From: Wuchereria bancrofti
Lineage: Eukaryota > Nematoda > Chromadorea > Rhabditida > Onchocercidae
DNA length: 64,000 nucleotides
Assembly (NCBI GenBank): GCA_005281725.1
Contig: SSBO01000012.1
Coordinates: 13,252,398 to 13,316,397, forward strand
Direction: 5' to 3'
Below are positions 25,450 through 39,336 of the stretch, in pieces; the stretch's first letter is position 1, and the number at the start of each line of letters is the position of its first letter. The notes under the pieces were generated by a model. That model was not told the DNA's origin and did no database searches. It worked only from the letters and a program-made list of their open reading frames with translations. A program made the position numbers and the translations under genes.

Positions 25450-25620
25450 AAGGGGAGGGAGAGGGTGGGAAACAGAGAGAGGGAGAGAAAAGAGATTTAT
25501 TCCTTTTTTTTGACCATGATTTATCACTATTCATGTAGTAAAAATCAGAATATTCCCTCTCTCTCTCTCTTTCTCTCTGTCCTTTTTTCCCTCTGCTTTT
25601 CCTTTTTTCTTTCTCTGTTC
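25450..25620. repeat. Purine tract facing a pyrimidine tract
   Basis: A GAGGGAGAGGGTGGG/GAGAGAGGG-type purine run (about 25450-25495) is followed about 60 bp later by a (CT)n-rich pyrimidine run (about 25555-25620). They are partly complementary and could form an imperfect hairpin or a triplex-prone segment. Confidence 0.5.
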
Positions 25621-28600
25621 TAATATAGTAAAAAAATCTTTTTATTTCAAAAAACTAAAAAAAGATGACACTAAGAAAATTATGTCTAAATGTAAAAAGA
25701 AAAAAAAAACTGAAATGATAAAAAAAAGAGATACATATTTGCTTTTTTCTTTTTTCTTCCTTTCCATTTTTTTTAGAATATTTGCGCATAGCAGTAAGCT
25801 TAATAAAAAATTCTAATGACAAATTTTTTCATTTTGTTTCATTTTAGGTTAATTTGTTAATTAAGTGAAAATTTTCTATGTACTTTGTATTCTATTATTT
25901 TTCAATTATTATATAAATCTGAAAAAAAACTAGGAATAACATAAAGGAAAAAAGGTTTTTTTTTAAAAAATAATAATAATGAAAGTAATGATTATGCATC
26001 ATTGGAAAAATGCATTAGTTAAAATTTTTTTTTTCGTTTTCTGAACTTAAATTTTTTGATCAATAGGTATAAAAAGAAACAAATGAAATTTATGAAATCA
26101 AAAAAAAAGAAACCTAGAAATAAATATCCCCATTTTTGACTTTTGAATTTGTTTTAAATGTGAATTTTTTCAATCACATATAAATTATCATGAGAAAATT
26201 TTGATTTTATATTTTAATAAACAAATCAGTTAATGTATTGCTAAAAAATTTGATATGATAAATTACAATATTTCTTCAATTAATTCAAATCGCTATTACA
26301 TGCTAATTAGGTAATCGTAGTTGAAAGAAATTTAGGAAATTTTCACAGCAACATTTTTATCGAATAATACGATAAAATCATTTTATTCATTATTTTAATT
26401 AGCAGTTTATTTTTTACAATAACTTCTTTATTGTAAGTTAAACGTTTATTTATTTTGTAACACTAAATATTAATGCCATGTAACCTGGTGAAAAGTAAAA
26501 ATTTATTCCTATCATTGAAGAAATTTTCTTTTTTATTATAGGAAAACTTACCTTTTCATAAAAAAGAGCAAAGATGGAAAGTTATTCTTTTTTTTTGATA
26601 CATTATATTAACAAATGATTTAAGTAATTTAATTAGATTATTGTAAGGAAAATAATAATTCGAAAGTGAAAGTGATGAAGGCAAATGGCAATGATTCTTG
26701 ATTAAAAAAAAATTGACTATAATGAATAATGAAGAAAATCAAATTTGTTTCTTGACAAAAAAGAGAAATGTTTGAAACAAAAAAGAAAAGTGAGAGGTGA
26801 AAAAAAAGTGAAAAAAAAATTAAATTAGTCCAAAAAAAGAGAGAAAAAGTTTGTTCTTATATTATTTTAGAAGACAAAATCAAATTTCATTTAGTATTTA
26901 ATATATTTTTTTATTTTCAGAAAATTTTTTCTAATAATTTATTTTGTTTCGCTTTTTGTTTTGTTTTATTTTTTTGAGAGAGAAAAATAATTAAAAATGC
27001 TTTTTGAAATAATACTAATAATATAGTAACAAAATATTTTATTAAATAATAATATAGTAATATTTTGTTATATTATTATTTATTAATATTTTGCTATTTA
27101 ATTAAATAATTGAGCAATTTTATGTAATGTTTCTATAATAATTTTATATATAACAATTTTTAAGTAATAACTGAATAATTTTGTATGAATATATAATATT
27201 TCGCTATTTAATTTATTAAATAATTACATAAATTGTAAAAATTCAAAAGGATGAAAATTATTTTTATTGCTTACTAGTGAACTGAACTTTTTTCTTTTTT
27301 CATTTGCAGTGGGATGATTTTTTGCATGAAATAGAATGATGCATGTAATAATTTGAATTAAATTAAAATTTTCAGTAATTACTGCAACTTTTGAAATTAC
27401 ATTCTCATCTCAAACAAGCAACAAAATAATTTTTATGACAACCAATTAATTGAGCTTAGCGAATGATTAATTACTGACTGGTCGCTGGTTGCAATTAATT
27501 GTTTAATTGTCATCAATGTGATCAGAAAAAATGACACTGACACTTTTTTGACAACTGGTATTTTCTTCTAATTATTAAATGATTGATCTATTTTGTTCCT
27601 ATGAATCATTTCATAAGTCATAAAATAACTTTTAACCAAAATAATAACTTATCAACAAATTGATAGCTAATAATAAATTTCCCATCAATAAGTTGCAAAA
27701 AAATCAACAGAAATGTTTGCTATAATCAACAAAAAGTGATAATTTTTTTTCTCCTTTTTTTTGTTTTAATAAAAACATGTTGTTTTAACAGAAATTTTTT
27801 ATTTAAAACAATTTACAATTTAAAAATAAACCTTTAAACAAGTTTTATATTTGTTTATTCCTCCCTGTCATTCATTTATCTTTTCGTTTTTGTTTATATT
27901 TTTGTTGCTATTTTGGATTTTTTATTTTTTGCTTACAAAAATTGCTTATAAAAAACTTTTCTATAAAAAAAAGTGACAAAAAAAATTATCTTTTTCGACT
28001 TCTTTTTCACTTTCATTTCATCGTCTTTTTTTCCTTTCTGTGTCCAAGGATAAAGAAGAAAGAAACAACTTCTTACAGTTTTTGCGCAATTTTTATTTCC
28101 ATTCCTCTTTTACGCATTTCAAATTTTCTTCATTGTTTATAAATTCATTGGGGGATAATAAAAAATTTAAAATTCACAACTTAACAATGCTTAAAAATAT
28201 AAACTTCAAACAAAAATTTTTTTTCTTTTTTCTTTCGTTTTGCTATATTTTGTGTTATCAATTATTTTCAAATTTTCTTTTTTCTTTTTTTTTGCTATTA
28301 TTCATGGAAAAAATTGCCTCACTTATTTGTTGTTAAAATGTTAAAATGTTGTTTATCAATTTTTTTATGTTATTTTTTGGAATTATTATGAATGATATAG
28401 TTCGATTTTTTTTTCTGATTTCATTTTCAATAAAAATATTTTAGTGATTAAAAATTTTAATATAGATTTAGCAAGTGAAAATAGTAATAATACAGGGATT
28501 AATAAGATAAAACTATTATTTTCAGTGATTGAGCAGAAAACATAATGGAACTGGACTGCATTCGGATTATTATTGTTATTATTAATTATTTATTATCACT

Positions 28601-29793
28601 ATTATTATTCGTTATTATTATTTTTATTATTATTTATATTTTTACCATTATTATTAATTGTTATTATTAATTCCTATCATTACTATTGTTATTGCAAATT
28701 AATTATTTTTCTCTATAGGACGCATTAGTAAGGCTGGGAAAAAAATAGAAATTGATTGATATTGTGAGTGAATAACTTACTCCAACATGTATATCCGATA
28801 GCCCTATACTTTGAAAAAACTACAATCTAATAGAAGGCTTAAATAATAAAGAGCCAAGAGAAAGAAATATGGCCAAAAAAAATTGAAAGTACAAAGGTAT
28901 TGGCACAATTATATAGTAAAATTGTATGGAAGAAATGGCCAAGTATATCAATAAAAAGAGAAAGGAAACAAAAAGTTTATGACATTAAAAAGAAGAAAAA
29001 ATTGAAATTACGACAAAACAATGATTGGATTTTACGTGCAAATCATAAAACAACAACTTAGTGTCATAGAAAAAAAATGAAAAAGAAAAATTCAGGAATA
29101 TCAGATAGCTTGCTAAATTTTTTTTTTTATATTTTGAAACATTATTTCAAAGTATTTTGAAATATTTTAAGTTTTGATTTCTCAAGACATAATAAGTTAA
29201 TTTCATCCGTTGTGTTAATTGATTACATCGAAATAGATTCATTTAAATAGATAGCTCAGCTTAATTAACAAGAAATAAAAAAACAAAAAAAAATTAGTCA
29301 GTTGGATTTGATTTACTTAATATTAAGAAAAATAACTGAATTTTGTAAATTAACTGAAAAAGAAAATAAAATTAAAATGAAAACGAAGTAAATTGTTATA
29401 ATATAAATTGTTAAATGGAATAATTTAGAATGCAATTATAATAAAAAATTAAACGATAAATGATAAGACAATTTCAATTATAGTAAATAACAATAATTTG
29501 GTTAGTAAATTATATGTTATTAGCATTGCTAATAACGAAATATAATTCATCAAATGACAAAATATAACAGAAAAAAAAATTTTTTTGCCGTTATTGTTAT
29601 TGTTTTAGCAAATTTGTAACTAAGTGAATGAATTAAATAAGCTAAAATCTGAAAGTTAAATAATAATAAGATTGAAAGTGGACGAGAAAAATGAAAAAAT
29701 AGGGATGAATATTGAATTAATGGAAAATTAATAATGGAATACATTGCATAGATTAAATTAATAATTTTATATCACATGCGTAATCACAGATAT

Positions 29794-29887
29794 CACGTAC
29801 GTGCCATACAATTTATCCTTATCACTATTTATTTCTTACAAAATATAGCAGTTGATTATTCATACTTCTATCAACTGCTATTTGTAA
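29794..29887. ncRNA. Stem-loop next to a CACGTACGTG palindrome
   Basis: The arm 29836-29855 pairs with 29871-29887: seventeen base pairs, including the 11-bp core ATAGCAGTTGA/TCAACTGCTAT, with one 3-nt bulge and a 15-nt loop. A perfect 10-bp palindrome CACGTACGTG lies at 29794-29803, 32 bp before the stem. Stem length is at the low edge for a pre-miRNA. Transcription is unknown. Confidence 0.3.
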
Positions 29888-31967
29888 TTATATAATCAGT
29901 TTTTATTTTCTCTTTGTCTTCCCTTCCTCTCTCTCTCTTCCTTCATTATATCTTTTTTTTTGTTTTTTGTTTTAATTGTTGAAATAATTATATAAAGCAA
30001 TTGTAAAGAATATAAATGATTTACATAAGGGGTTTAGAATTTTTTCTTTTGAATTTATTCTGAAATGTTATATCTTTTTGAGAATTATAGAAAGTTTTCT
30101 AATTAATTAATTATAATTGAATAAGAAATAAATGGAACAAATATAATAAGTGAATATGAAATACTTAGAAATGCTTCTTTATCACTTTTATTTATCAATT
30201 ATCACCATGAAATATCATTTATTTTCTTATTATCAAAGATAAGAAATTAAAAAACTAGGCAGAGAGTTGTATTCTTTAAATTATGTGTATAATTACGCGT
30301 ACGAAATATTATTATTACATGAAATTAATTAGAAATAGAAATTGAAAAGTTGGTAAATACTGAAAACATTTCTTTTCCAGTGATTCATCAATGAATTATA
30401 ACATTTTGCAAAATATTATCATTGTAAATGATAATGAATAATTGATTATTGATTGATTGGTTAGCTTAAGATAAATTTTTTCTGCCTTTTTTTTGAAATA
30501 TTTGATGAAAAATAAACAACAAAACGAGAAATAATTTATGGATAATTTTAAAATTACATTTTATGTTAAAGTAAATGGTATTTTGCCAATTACTTTTTAG
30601 CGAAAATTTTAACCGTTCAATTTGCAATACACATTACTATTTTAAGATGTCACCCGAACATCTAAATTATATTTTGTTCATAATGTATAAAATTTAGGCT
30701 ATTATTAATTGCTGATAATGTCATTGTAAAATTTTTGAATTAAACAAAGTGAGAAATAAAAAAAAACGAATTATTTCGATGCTAAGATACATTTAAGTAG
30801 CTTAATAATTGATAATTTTAGTTTCTTTTAGATGGTTTTGCGCACGCTTCATTAAATTTTTTGATTATATTTTAATATAATTACATAATTACCAATATAT
30901 GTTGAAATAATTGTGGTAATGCTTTGTTGACAATTAATAATTAAGAATAATTATAGTAACTAATACCTAGCATTGCTAGTTTCTTTATTTTTATAATTAC
31001 AATTTGAAAGAATTTCTAAAAAAAATTTTTTTTAAATTCAGTTAATGAAAAAAAAAAGAAAGCAAAGAGACTTTAAGATTTACATTACTTAGATGATAGC
31101 AAATTTGAAAATGAAAAATTTGTTAAGGCAAATCTTTTTATTTTCTTCGTAACTTCAGTAATCAAATTCAAGAAAAAAAAGAAGGAAACTAAAGTCTCAT
31201 TTTAGGCAATTGCAAAATTGTATGCAATTTTATAAAGTGATCAATGAGAATAAATGTTGGAAAAGTAAGTAAAAAGTTACATTTGCTACTGATAAATAAC
31301 TTGTTAAATTAGCGATTAAAAAAGCTAGATGATAACAATAATAATAATTTACAAGTGTTTGAGAAAATTTTCATTTTCAAATTTATAAATAACAATAAAA
31401 AAGAAACGAAAATAAAAAAATCATTTGGAAAATTTGAGAAAGAAAATAAATGCAATCGTTCATTTCTTTTTTTTTCCTAATCCTAAATTTTTCATTTTCC
31501 ATTATTATCATCACATTTTGTTATCAAAAAAATCTTTGTAAAAATTTAATATACATTGAAAATTTACAAAATACCACTAAATTTAGGAAATGAATTAAAA
31601 CTTAGCAATGTTATTTACCATCAAAAGTATGCTAATAAAAGGTTTGATAAATTTTAACAGTAAAAGAAAGTGATATTATTGATTAAATGATTATTTGTTA
31701 ACATTTAATTACCATTACATCCTATGACTTTTTATTGCTCTATTATTTTGCATTTCAACAATATCTTTTTCCTTCAATTTTCTTTTCGCAAATTTCTTAA
31801 AATGCCATGATAAATTTAGTTTGCCGAAGGAAAAAAATTTTTTTTCAAACTATTTTATAATTTAAACAAAATATGAATGTAAAAAAAGTGAAGAAATACA
31901 TTCAAAATAGAAAATGTTATGATAAATATTATGTCATGGGAATAATAAATTTTAAATTCAACTTTAT

Positions 31968-31973
31968 TATTGT

Positions 31974-32004
<31 letters not shown>

Positions 32005-32867
32005 TTCGTAAATAATCAAATATCGAATAATTTAATATTTCGTTTGTTGCATTAAAGTAATCAAATATCAAATAAAATTTAATGCTTTAATAATTTTTAA
32101 TTACTATTAATTTTATAATCAATAAATAAATAATTTCATCTCTGATATTCTTATCATTTGTTCCATTCCATTCATTCATTCATTCATTCATTCATTCATT
32201 CATCCATTCATTCATTCATTCATTCATTCATATATATATATATATATCCTTCGTAAATAATCAAATATCGAATAATTTAATATTTCGTTTGTTGCATTAA
32301 AGTAATCAAATATCAAATAAAATTTAATGCTTTAATAATTTTTAATTACTATTAATTTTATAATCAATAAATAAATAATTTCATCTCTGATATTCTTATC
32401 ATTTGTTCCATTCCATTCATTCATTTATTCATTCATTCATTCATTCATTCATTCATTCATTCATTCATTCATTCATTCATTCATTCATTCATTCATTCAT
32501 TCATTCATTCATTCATTCATTCATTCATTCATTCATTCATTCATTCTCATTCATTCTTCATTCATTCATTCATTCATTCATTCATTCATTCCATTCATTC
32601 ATTCCATTCATTCATTCATTCATTCATTCATTCATTCATTCATTCACTCATTCATTCATTCATTCATTCCATTCATTCTTCATTCATTCATTCATTCATT
32701 CATTCATTCATTCATTCATTCATTCATCCATTCATTCATTCATTCCATTCATTCATTCCATTCATTCATTCATTCATTCATTCATTCATTCATTCATTCA
32801 TTCATTCATTCATTCATTCATTCCATTCAATCATTCATTCATTCCATTCATTCATTCACTTATTTAA
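31968..32867. repeat. 245-bp tandem duplication with (AT)n and (CATT)n arrays
   Basis: The block CCTTCGTAAATAATC...TTCCATTCCATTC at about 32003-32170 recurs without visible change at 32248-32415, offset 245 bp. Each copy is preceded by an (AT)n run (about 31970-32002 and 32230-32247) and followed by a (CATT)n array (about 32168-32230 and 32416-32862). The second array is about 450 bp long and interrupted by CCATT, TCATT and CACT variants. The 154-codon HSFI-repeat open frame over it is a by-product, not a gene. Confidence 0.9.
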
Positions 32868-32869
32868 TT

Positions 32870-34597
32870 TTTATTAAATAAGGCATACAAATAATATATG
32901 AGTGATGCATCAGAAAAAAAAGTAGCAAAGATGTAATTTAGAATTAAATGAAAAATTTTCATTTAAATAATAAATATTTTATGTGAATGTTGCAAATGGT
33001 ACACACAAAATTAAAATGAAGTTAAAGCGAGAGTATCTAATTAAAAATGTTTAAGCATGAAAGAAAAAAAATTTTTTTCTTAAAAAATGCAAATTTAAGA
33101 ATTAGAATTCAAATTTTAAACAATAGTAATTTCTTTTTCCGGCTTAATTAGTACAGAAGCTAAGAATGTTATTTAATTTCATAAATAAGTTACTTAATAT
33201 GCAATAGATAATATATCACATGCAAATAAATAATGTTTGTTTATATAAGCTGTTCATTTCCTCTTTTACTTTTATTTGGTAATTTAACTTTAATTAATTA
33301 ATTTAGTTAAGATAAGCACAATGGAGAAAAATTTTTCAATAGTTTGAAAATGCAATAAAATCAATTTTGCGTCGTGAGAATTTTAACTATGATAGAAATT
33401 TTAATTAAAAACAAACGAAATATTAATAGTAGTGGGATTATTTAATGCAAGGTGTTACTTTATCACTAATGCCTGTCTTTTAAATTATTAATTTAATAGA
33501 TATTAAATTTCATTCTGAATGCAAAAATTACTGAAATTATGCGTAACTGAAATAATGTTTGAAAGTTACATTGGCTAAATTATTAATATTATAATAATAT
33601 CATAATAATATTATAGAATATTGTAGCATCATATATTATTCAATTTGTAAAATTTATTATAGAGAAAATTTTCAATTAAATCTAAAGTTTAAATTTGCAT
33701 AATTTGATATTTAAACATTTATAGTTTTTTTCAAAGCTTATTTTATTCCGTGTGTGTAATTTCATCGATATTTAAATCAAACATTTCTCTTAATTAATCA
33801 TTATTTATCTATCTACTTTACACTTATAATTTAATATTTTTCATTTTGTTTCAAAATGAATCAAAATTTTCTCTGCCTTTCTAAAATTAATAATGTTATT
33901 TATGCTAGATGCTCTTTTTTATTCCATTAAATCATTAACGTATAAAATATTATTGAAAAGTTTTTAAAAACAAAAATTTATTTTTCAATTTTTTTTTCAA
34001 AATTTTCAGTGAGAATTTATTACAAATCATGAAATTGTATATGTCATAGTAATTTCAGAAAGAAATTAATTATTTTTTTTTTGTTTTGAAAACTAGATGA
34101 TGTTGGAAAAAATTAGATAACATTAAATAATAAAAATAGAAAAATCAATAATTTCAATTATTATTTCATTATAAAATAACAGAAATTAGAAAAAAAATAA
34201 AACGAAATGAAAATCAAAGATGATAAAATCATGCGATCATTCAATAGCACATGTTGCAATGATTATTTTGATAAGAATGTTGAAATCAATTTTATCAGCT
34301 TAGATGCAAAAATTTACATAAAATTGATAAACTCAAAAAAAAAAAGAAAAATGGAATGATTATCAATACGTATGTGTTATCTTCCAAGATATCATACTTA
34401 TGATATGACTACGACATTAAACTTATCTATGATATGTTATCACTTTTATTATATCATATCAAATTCAATCAATATAATAGGAAAATTCCAGAGAGACTGA
34501 TAAATTTTACAGGAAATATATAATTTGAATAAAAAATTTGATCATTTAAAAATGTTAATAAAATTAGAGCAAAAAAAGAATGGATAATTTGTTGGAC
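32870..34597. other. Intergenic, no supported gene
   Basis: A+T-rich sequence without codon-like patches on either strand. An AT-palindromic patch lies near 33585-33625. Confidence 0.5.
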
Positions 34598-36288
34598 ATT
34601 AATCAAAATTTAATTGCCTTCTTAAATAAATGTAGCAAAATTTTTGGAAAAATTTGAAAATATCCGAGAAAATAAAGGGTTAATGAGGTTACAAGCTTAT
34701 GGACTTATTAATTTTAGTTATAAATAAGTGAAAAATGGAGGTTATAAAATTAGGAATATTTATGAATACTTATAAACTAGTGCATTAAATGAAATCCTTT
34801 TAATTTCTTTATCTTATAAAATGTTGCATTGAATATAATGAATATATTATCATGTTTTCATATAAATACAAATATTTTTTACTTCAACCATAATAAATAT
34901 AAATAAATAGACAAGCAATTAAGCAAATAAATAAATAACTAAGAATTAATTCAATTAGAAAAAAATGAAATGAAAATTCAACGTAGAACACGAATGTAAG
35001 AATTGTTTCCAATAACATTTTGCTAAATGGATGATAAAAATTAAAGTTAATAGTCAACAAGATTGCAAGCATTCGCAGAATGTCATATAAAAATGCATTA
35101 AACTTTTTTGAAAAAAAAGCGAGAAAAAAGTTAAAAGTTATTTTATCATTTTCGATAAATCCATTGACGTAAGTATAATAATTTGCAAAAAGAGAAAAAA
35201 ATTTTTCAGTGAATCGAAAAAATAATTTTGCTAAATATTACTATTACGAATAAAATTAACTAAGCATTATAAGATGAAAGCTTATATTGAATTTATTTTC
35301 TATTTTGTTAAAAATAAAAAAAAATTTTCCTTTTTTCAAAATAAGAAATGTTTTATAATTGTAATAAAAACAATTAAGTTTATGAATTAAATAAATTTTT
35401 TAGAAAAAAAAATGAAAAAATAAAACGATTTTTGATTATTGATTATTGTTATAGTTTAGGATAGAAGTATTTTAAGAAGTAATAAATAATATTTTTGCAG
35501 AATACGATCAATTGATACATTATTTGCTATTAATATTATTTGATATTTGAATTTTATTATATTACATTTTTTTAAATAATTTCAATCCATATTAAAATTT
35601 CAAATATAATCGTTGAATTGTACATCTATATAATTTATATAATACGACAATCAATATTAAGTTAATTATGAATGTATATAGTTAGAAATAAATATACTTA
35701 ATTTAATTTGTAAAGATTTTCGAATTTAAAATTAACTATTTTCTAAATTACATACACATTCATTCGTTTATTACTATTAAATTTTTTATTTGTCGTTTTA
35801 TTAGGATGAAAAAAAGAAAAAACATTGCTGAAATTTTCCGCTTTAAGAAGTAATTTTTCTTGAACAAAATCAATAAAACATTCCGTTTCCGGAAACAGTC
35901 TTTCATTTTTTTCTCTAATCTTATGATTTTTCTTTTTTTTTTTGATTCCTTTCTATCGTTTCATTTTTGATTATTTTATATTGCAATAAGTTTTTTTTTG
36001 AAACTTTAATACATCATTATTAAATATATGTCAAATATATTGCTAATTAATTATTTAAGATGGATATAAATTTTAATTTGCAAAATATGAATTGGTTTAA
36101 ATTTTTTAAAAATTCATAATCATTAAAAAACTATTAGATATGCAAATCCAATTCATATTATATTTTATAGCAATCCAAAAAAAGAAAGATGAAAAAATGA
36201 AAAATTGAAATAGAAGATATTTGTTTAGTTTTTAAATATCTCATTGAAAAATTATGTGATTATGAAATTTGATGACATCACAATTGTA
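34598..36288. repeat. 1691-bp direct repeat, copy 1
   Basis: The segment is repeated at 36290-37980 with a constant offset of 1692 bp and no visible difference; both copies contain the same 62-codon minus-strand open frame. A single N at 36289 lies exactly between them. The content is A+T-rich, without a supported gene. A likely cause is two contigs with overlapping ends placed end to end. Confidence 0.9.
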
Positions 36289-36289
36289 N
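36289..36289. other. Single-N scaffold junction
   Basis: One undetermined base between the two identical 1691-bp copies. Other N characters are at 57569 and 63216. Confidence 0.9.
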
Positions 36290-37980
36290 ATTAATCAAAA
36301 TTTAATTGCCTTCTTAAATAAATGTAGCAAAATTTTTGGAAAAATTTGAAAATATCCGAGAAAATAAAGGGTTAATGAGGTTACAAGCTTATGGACTTAT
36401 TAATTTTAGTTATAAATAAGTGAAAAATGGAGGTTATAAAATTAGGAATATTTATGAATACTTATAAACTAGTGCATTAAATGAAATCCTTTTAATTTCT
36501 TTATCTTATAAAATGTTGCATTGAATATAATGAATATATTATCATGTTTTCATATAAATACAAATATTTTTTACTTCAACCATAATAAATATAAATAAAT
36601 AGACAAGCAATTAAGCAAATAAATAAATAACTAAGAATTAATTCAATTAGAAAAAAATGAAATGAAAATTCAACGTAGAACACGAATGTAAGAATTGTTT
36701 CCAATAACATTTTGCTAAATGGATGATAAAAATTAAAGTTAATAGTCAACAAGATTGCAAGCATTCGCAGAATGTCATATAAAAATGCATTAAACTTTTT
36801 TGAAAAAAAAGCGAGAAAAAAGTTAAAAGTTATTTTATCATTTTCGATAAATCCATTGACGTAAGTATAATAATTTGCAAAAAGAGAAAAAAATTTTTCA
36901 GTGAATCGAAAAAATAATTTTGCTAAATATTACTATTACGAATAAAATTAACTAAGCATTATAAGATGAAAGCTTATATTGAATTTATTTTCTATTTTGT
37001 TAAAAATAAAAAAAAATTTTCCTTTTTTCAAAATAAGAAATGTTTTATAATTGTAATAAAAACAATTAAGTTTATGAATTAAATAAATTTTTTAGAAAAA
37101 AAAATGAAAAAATAAAACGATTTTTGATTATTGATTATTGTTATAGTTTAGGATAGAAGTATTTTAAGAAGTAATAAATAATATTTTTGCAGAATACGAT
37201 CAATTGATACATTATTTGCTATTAATATTATTTGATATTTGAATTTTATTATATTACATTTTTTTAAATAATTTCAATCCATATTAAAATTTCAAATATA
37301 ATCGTTGAATTGTACATCTATATAATTTATATAATACGACAATCAATATTAAGTTAATTATGAATGTATATAGTTAGAAATAAATATACTTAATTTAATT
37401 TGTAAAGATTTTCGAATTTAAAATTAACTATTTTCTAAATTACATACACATTCATTCGTTTATTACTATTAAATTTTTTATTTGTCGTTTTATTAGGATG
37501 AAAAAAAGAAAAAACATTGCTGAAATTTTCCGCTTTAAGAAGTAATTTTTCTTGAACAAAATCAATAAAACATTCCGTTTCCGGAAACAGTCTTTCATTT
37601 TTTTCTCTAATCTTATGATTTTTCTTTTTTTTTTTGATTCCTTTCTATCGTTTCATTTTTGATTATTTTATATTGCAATAAGTTTTTTTTTGAAACTTTA
37701 ATACATCATTATTAAATATATGTCAAATATATTGCTAATTAATTATTTAAGATGGATATAAATTTTAATTTGCAAAATATGAATTGGTTTAAATTTTTTA
37801 AAAATTCATAATCATTAAAAAACTATTAGATATGCAAATCCAATTCATATTATATTTTATAGCAATCCAAAAAAAGAAAGATGAAAAAATGAAAAATTGA
37901 AATAGAAGATATTTGTTTAGTTTTTAAATATCTCATTGAAAAATTATGTGATTATGAAATTTGATGACATCACAATTGTA
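36290..37980. repeat. 1691-bp direct repeat, copy 2
   Basis: Identical by eye to 34598-36288. After 37980 the sequence continues with ATCAATGCGGAAG, which is absent after copy 1. Confidence 0.9.
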
Positions 37981-39230
37981 ATCAATGCGGAAGTATGCCT
38001 GATAAGAAAGAAAATATGAACAATATCAATGACGTTAGCTACATATTCCCTACCACTTGAATTGTTTCCCCTTTTTAATATTTTGTTGAATTTGTTTTTT
38101 TCTTCTCCCTCTCTCTCTCTCTAATATTATTAAAAATTTCTTTGAAATTTCAAAATCAGCAGTTAGTGGGATTTGTTTATTGGAAGATATTTGGAAGATA
38201 AACAGGAACAACTTGAAATGGATGCGAATAAAATTAGAAAATCTTTCAATAATATATTTCAATTGCAAATTCATATATGTTTTCTCTCTTTATTTAACTT
38301 TTTTTTTAAGAAAAAAAGTGGAACACGAGTTTTTCTTTTTTTCGTAGCAAAATAAAATGAATGGATTATTCGTGGAAACGAATGATTGAATAATGCTATA
38401 CGAATGTTGCAAATTTTACGCTAAATTTAAAAAAAAATCATATACTTGAAGATGAATTTAAAGTCCTCCACTTATTTTCAAAACGACTTGTTTATAGCAA
38501 CTGAACTCTTTCTCTCCTTAACAAATAAAAAAATAAGCCCAAAATAAAGGCCAGAAATAAAGATAATTTGGCCGGTAGCTACAACTAATTACTATTATTG
38601 TTATTGCTATTATTATTATTATCATTATTATTACTATTACTATTGCTATTTGTATGAAATAATCAAAGAACTTTCAGTTAGACAAAAGGATGAAAAACAA
38701 GACAAGCAGTTGGATTGTTATGGTAATATAAGGGGCAACTTAATTGCAAAAAGGTGTTTAGTTTGAGAAATAAAAAAAAGGAAAAAAAGGAAAAGAAAAC
38801 AACACTTAAACATTTGTTACTAAAATTTTAGATAACAGAATAAAAGTTCAAATTCCATAGGATATATTATTTTAAAGGATTTTTACAAGAATTTTTCCAG
38901 GAAGACAAAGAGGATTTTAAAAACAAAATAGAGCTTCTTTTTGAATGATCAAATATTGAAGAACTATATGATTCGTATGGAAATTAATAAGCAACAGTAT
39001 TACGGTGTGTCTTGTGCTAATATTTTATTTCGATAGCATTTAAATGATTTGTGTTTTCATGGAAGCAGAAATATTATGATAACATTTTATCTAACAAAAA
39101 CTGCTTTTATTTGGAAATAAATTAAATAAAACTAAATCACAGAAAAAGCACTGACAGCACAAAATGGTTGTATTTTGCTAATTGTTCATCTCATTTCGGC
39201 AAACATAAATCACATAATCTGTAAATATCG
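37981..39230. other. Intergenic 3' of ipgm-1
   Basis: No supported gene. At 38173-38270 a plus-strand frame reads a coiled-coil-like YLEDKQEQLEMDANKIRKS, but it has no good start, partner exon or family. A short trinucleotide tract lies at 38585-38650. Confidence 0.4.
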
Positions 39231-39336
39231 AAAATTAATTTAATGAATGAATATACAAACAATCTTCTAATGACTATCAAATAGGAAAAATGCATTCCAG
39301 AAGATTTCAGTTAGTCTAAACAAGACTTCATCTCAT

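Larger units (their letters stand above)
16915..31967. other. Gene desert
   Basis: No exon with a recognisable product on either strand over 15 kb. The content is A+T-rich with poly-A/poly-T runs, purine and pyrimidine tracts, and the repeats and hairpins listed separately. It lies upstream of the GPCR gene, so it probably includes that gene's promoter and enhancers, but no element can be assigned. Confidence 0.55.

Noticed and set aside
32403..32867. 154-codon open frame of HSFI repeats
   Set aside because: It is the translation of a (CATT)n microsatellite; period 4 gives a repeating tetrapeptide in any frame without stops.
34884..36764. Two identical 62-codon minus-strand frames
   Set aside because: They are the same sequence in the two 1691-bp copies; A+T-rich, hydrophobic, no family resemblance.
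38173..38355. Coiled-coil-like plus-strand frame
   Set aside because: Only about 25 codons look coding-like; the rest is poly-Phe from A+T-rich sequence, and no start or splice partner was found.
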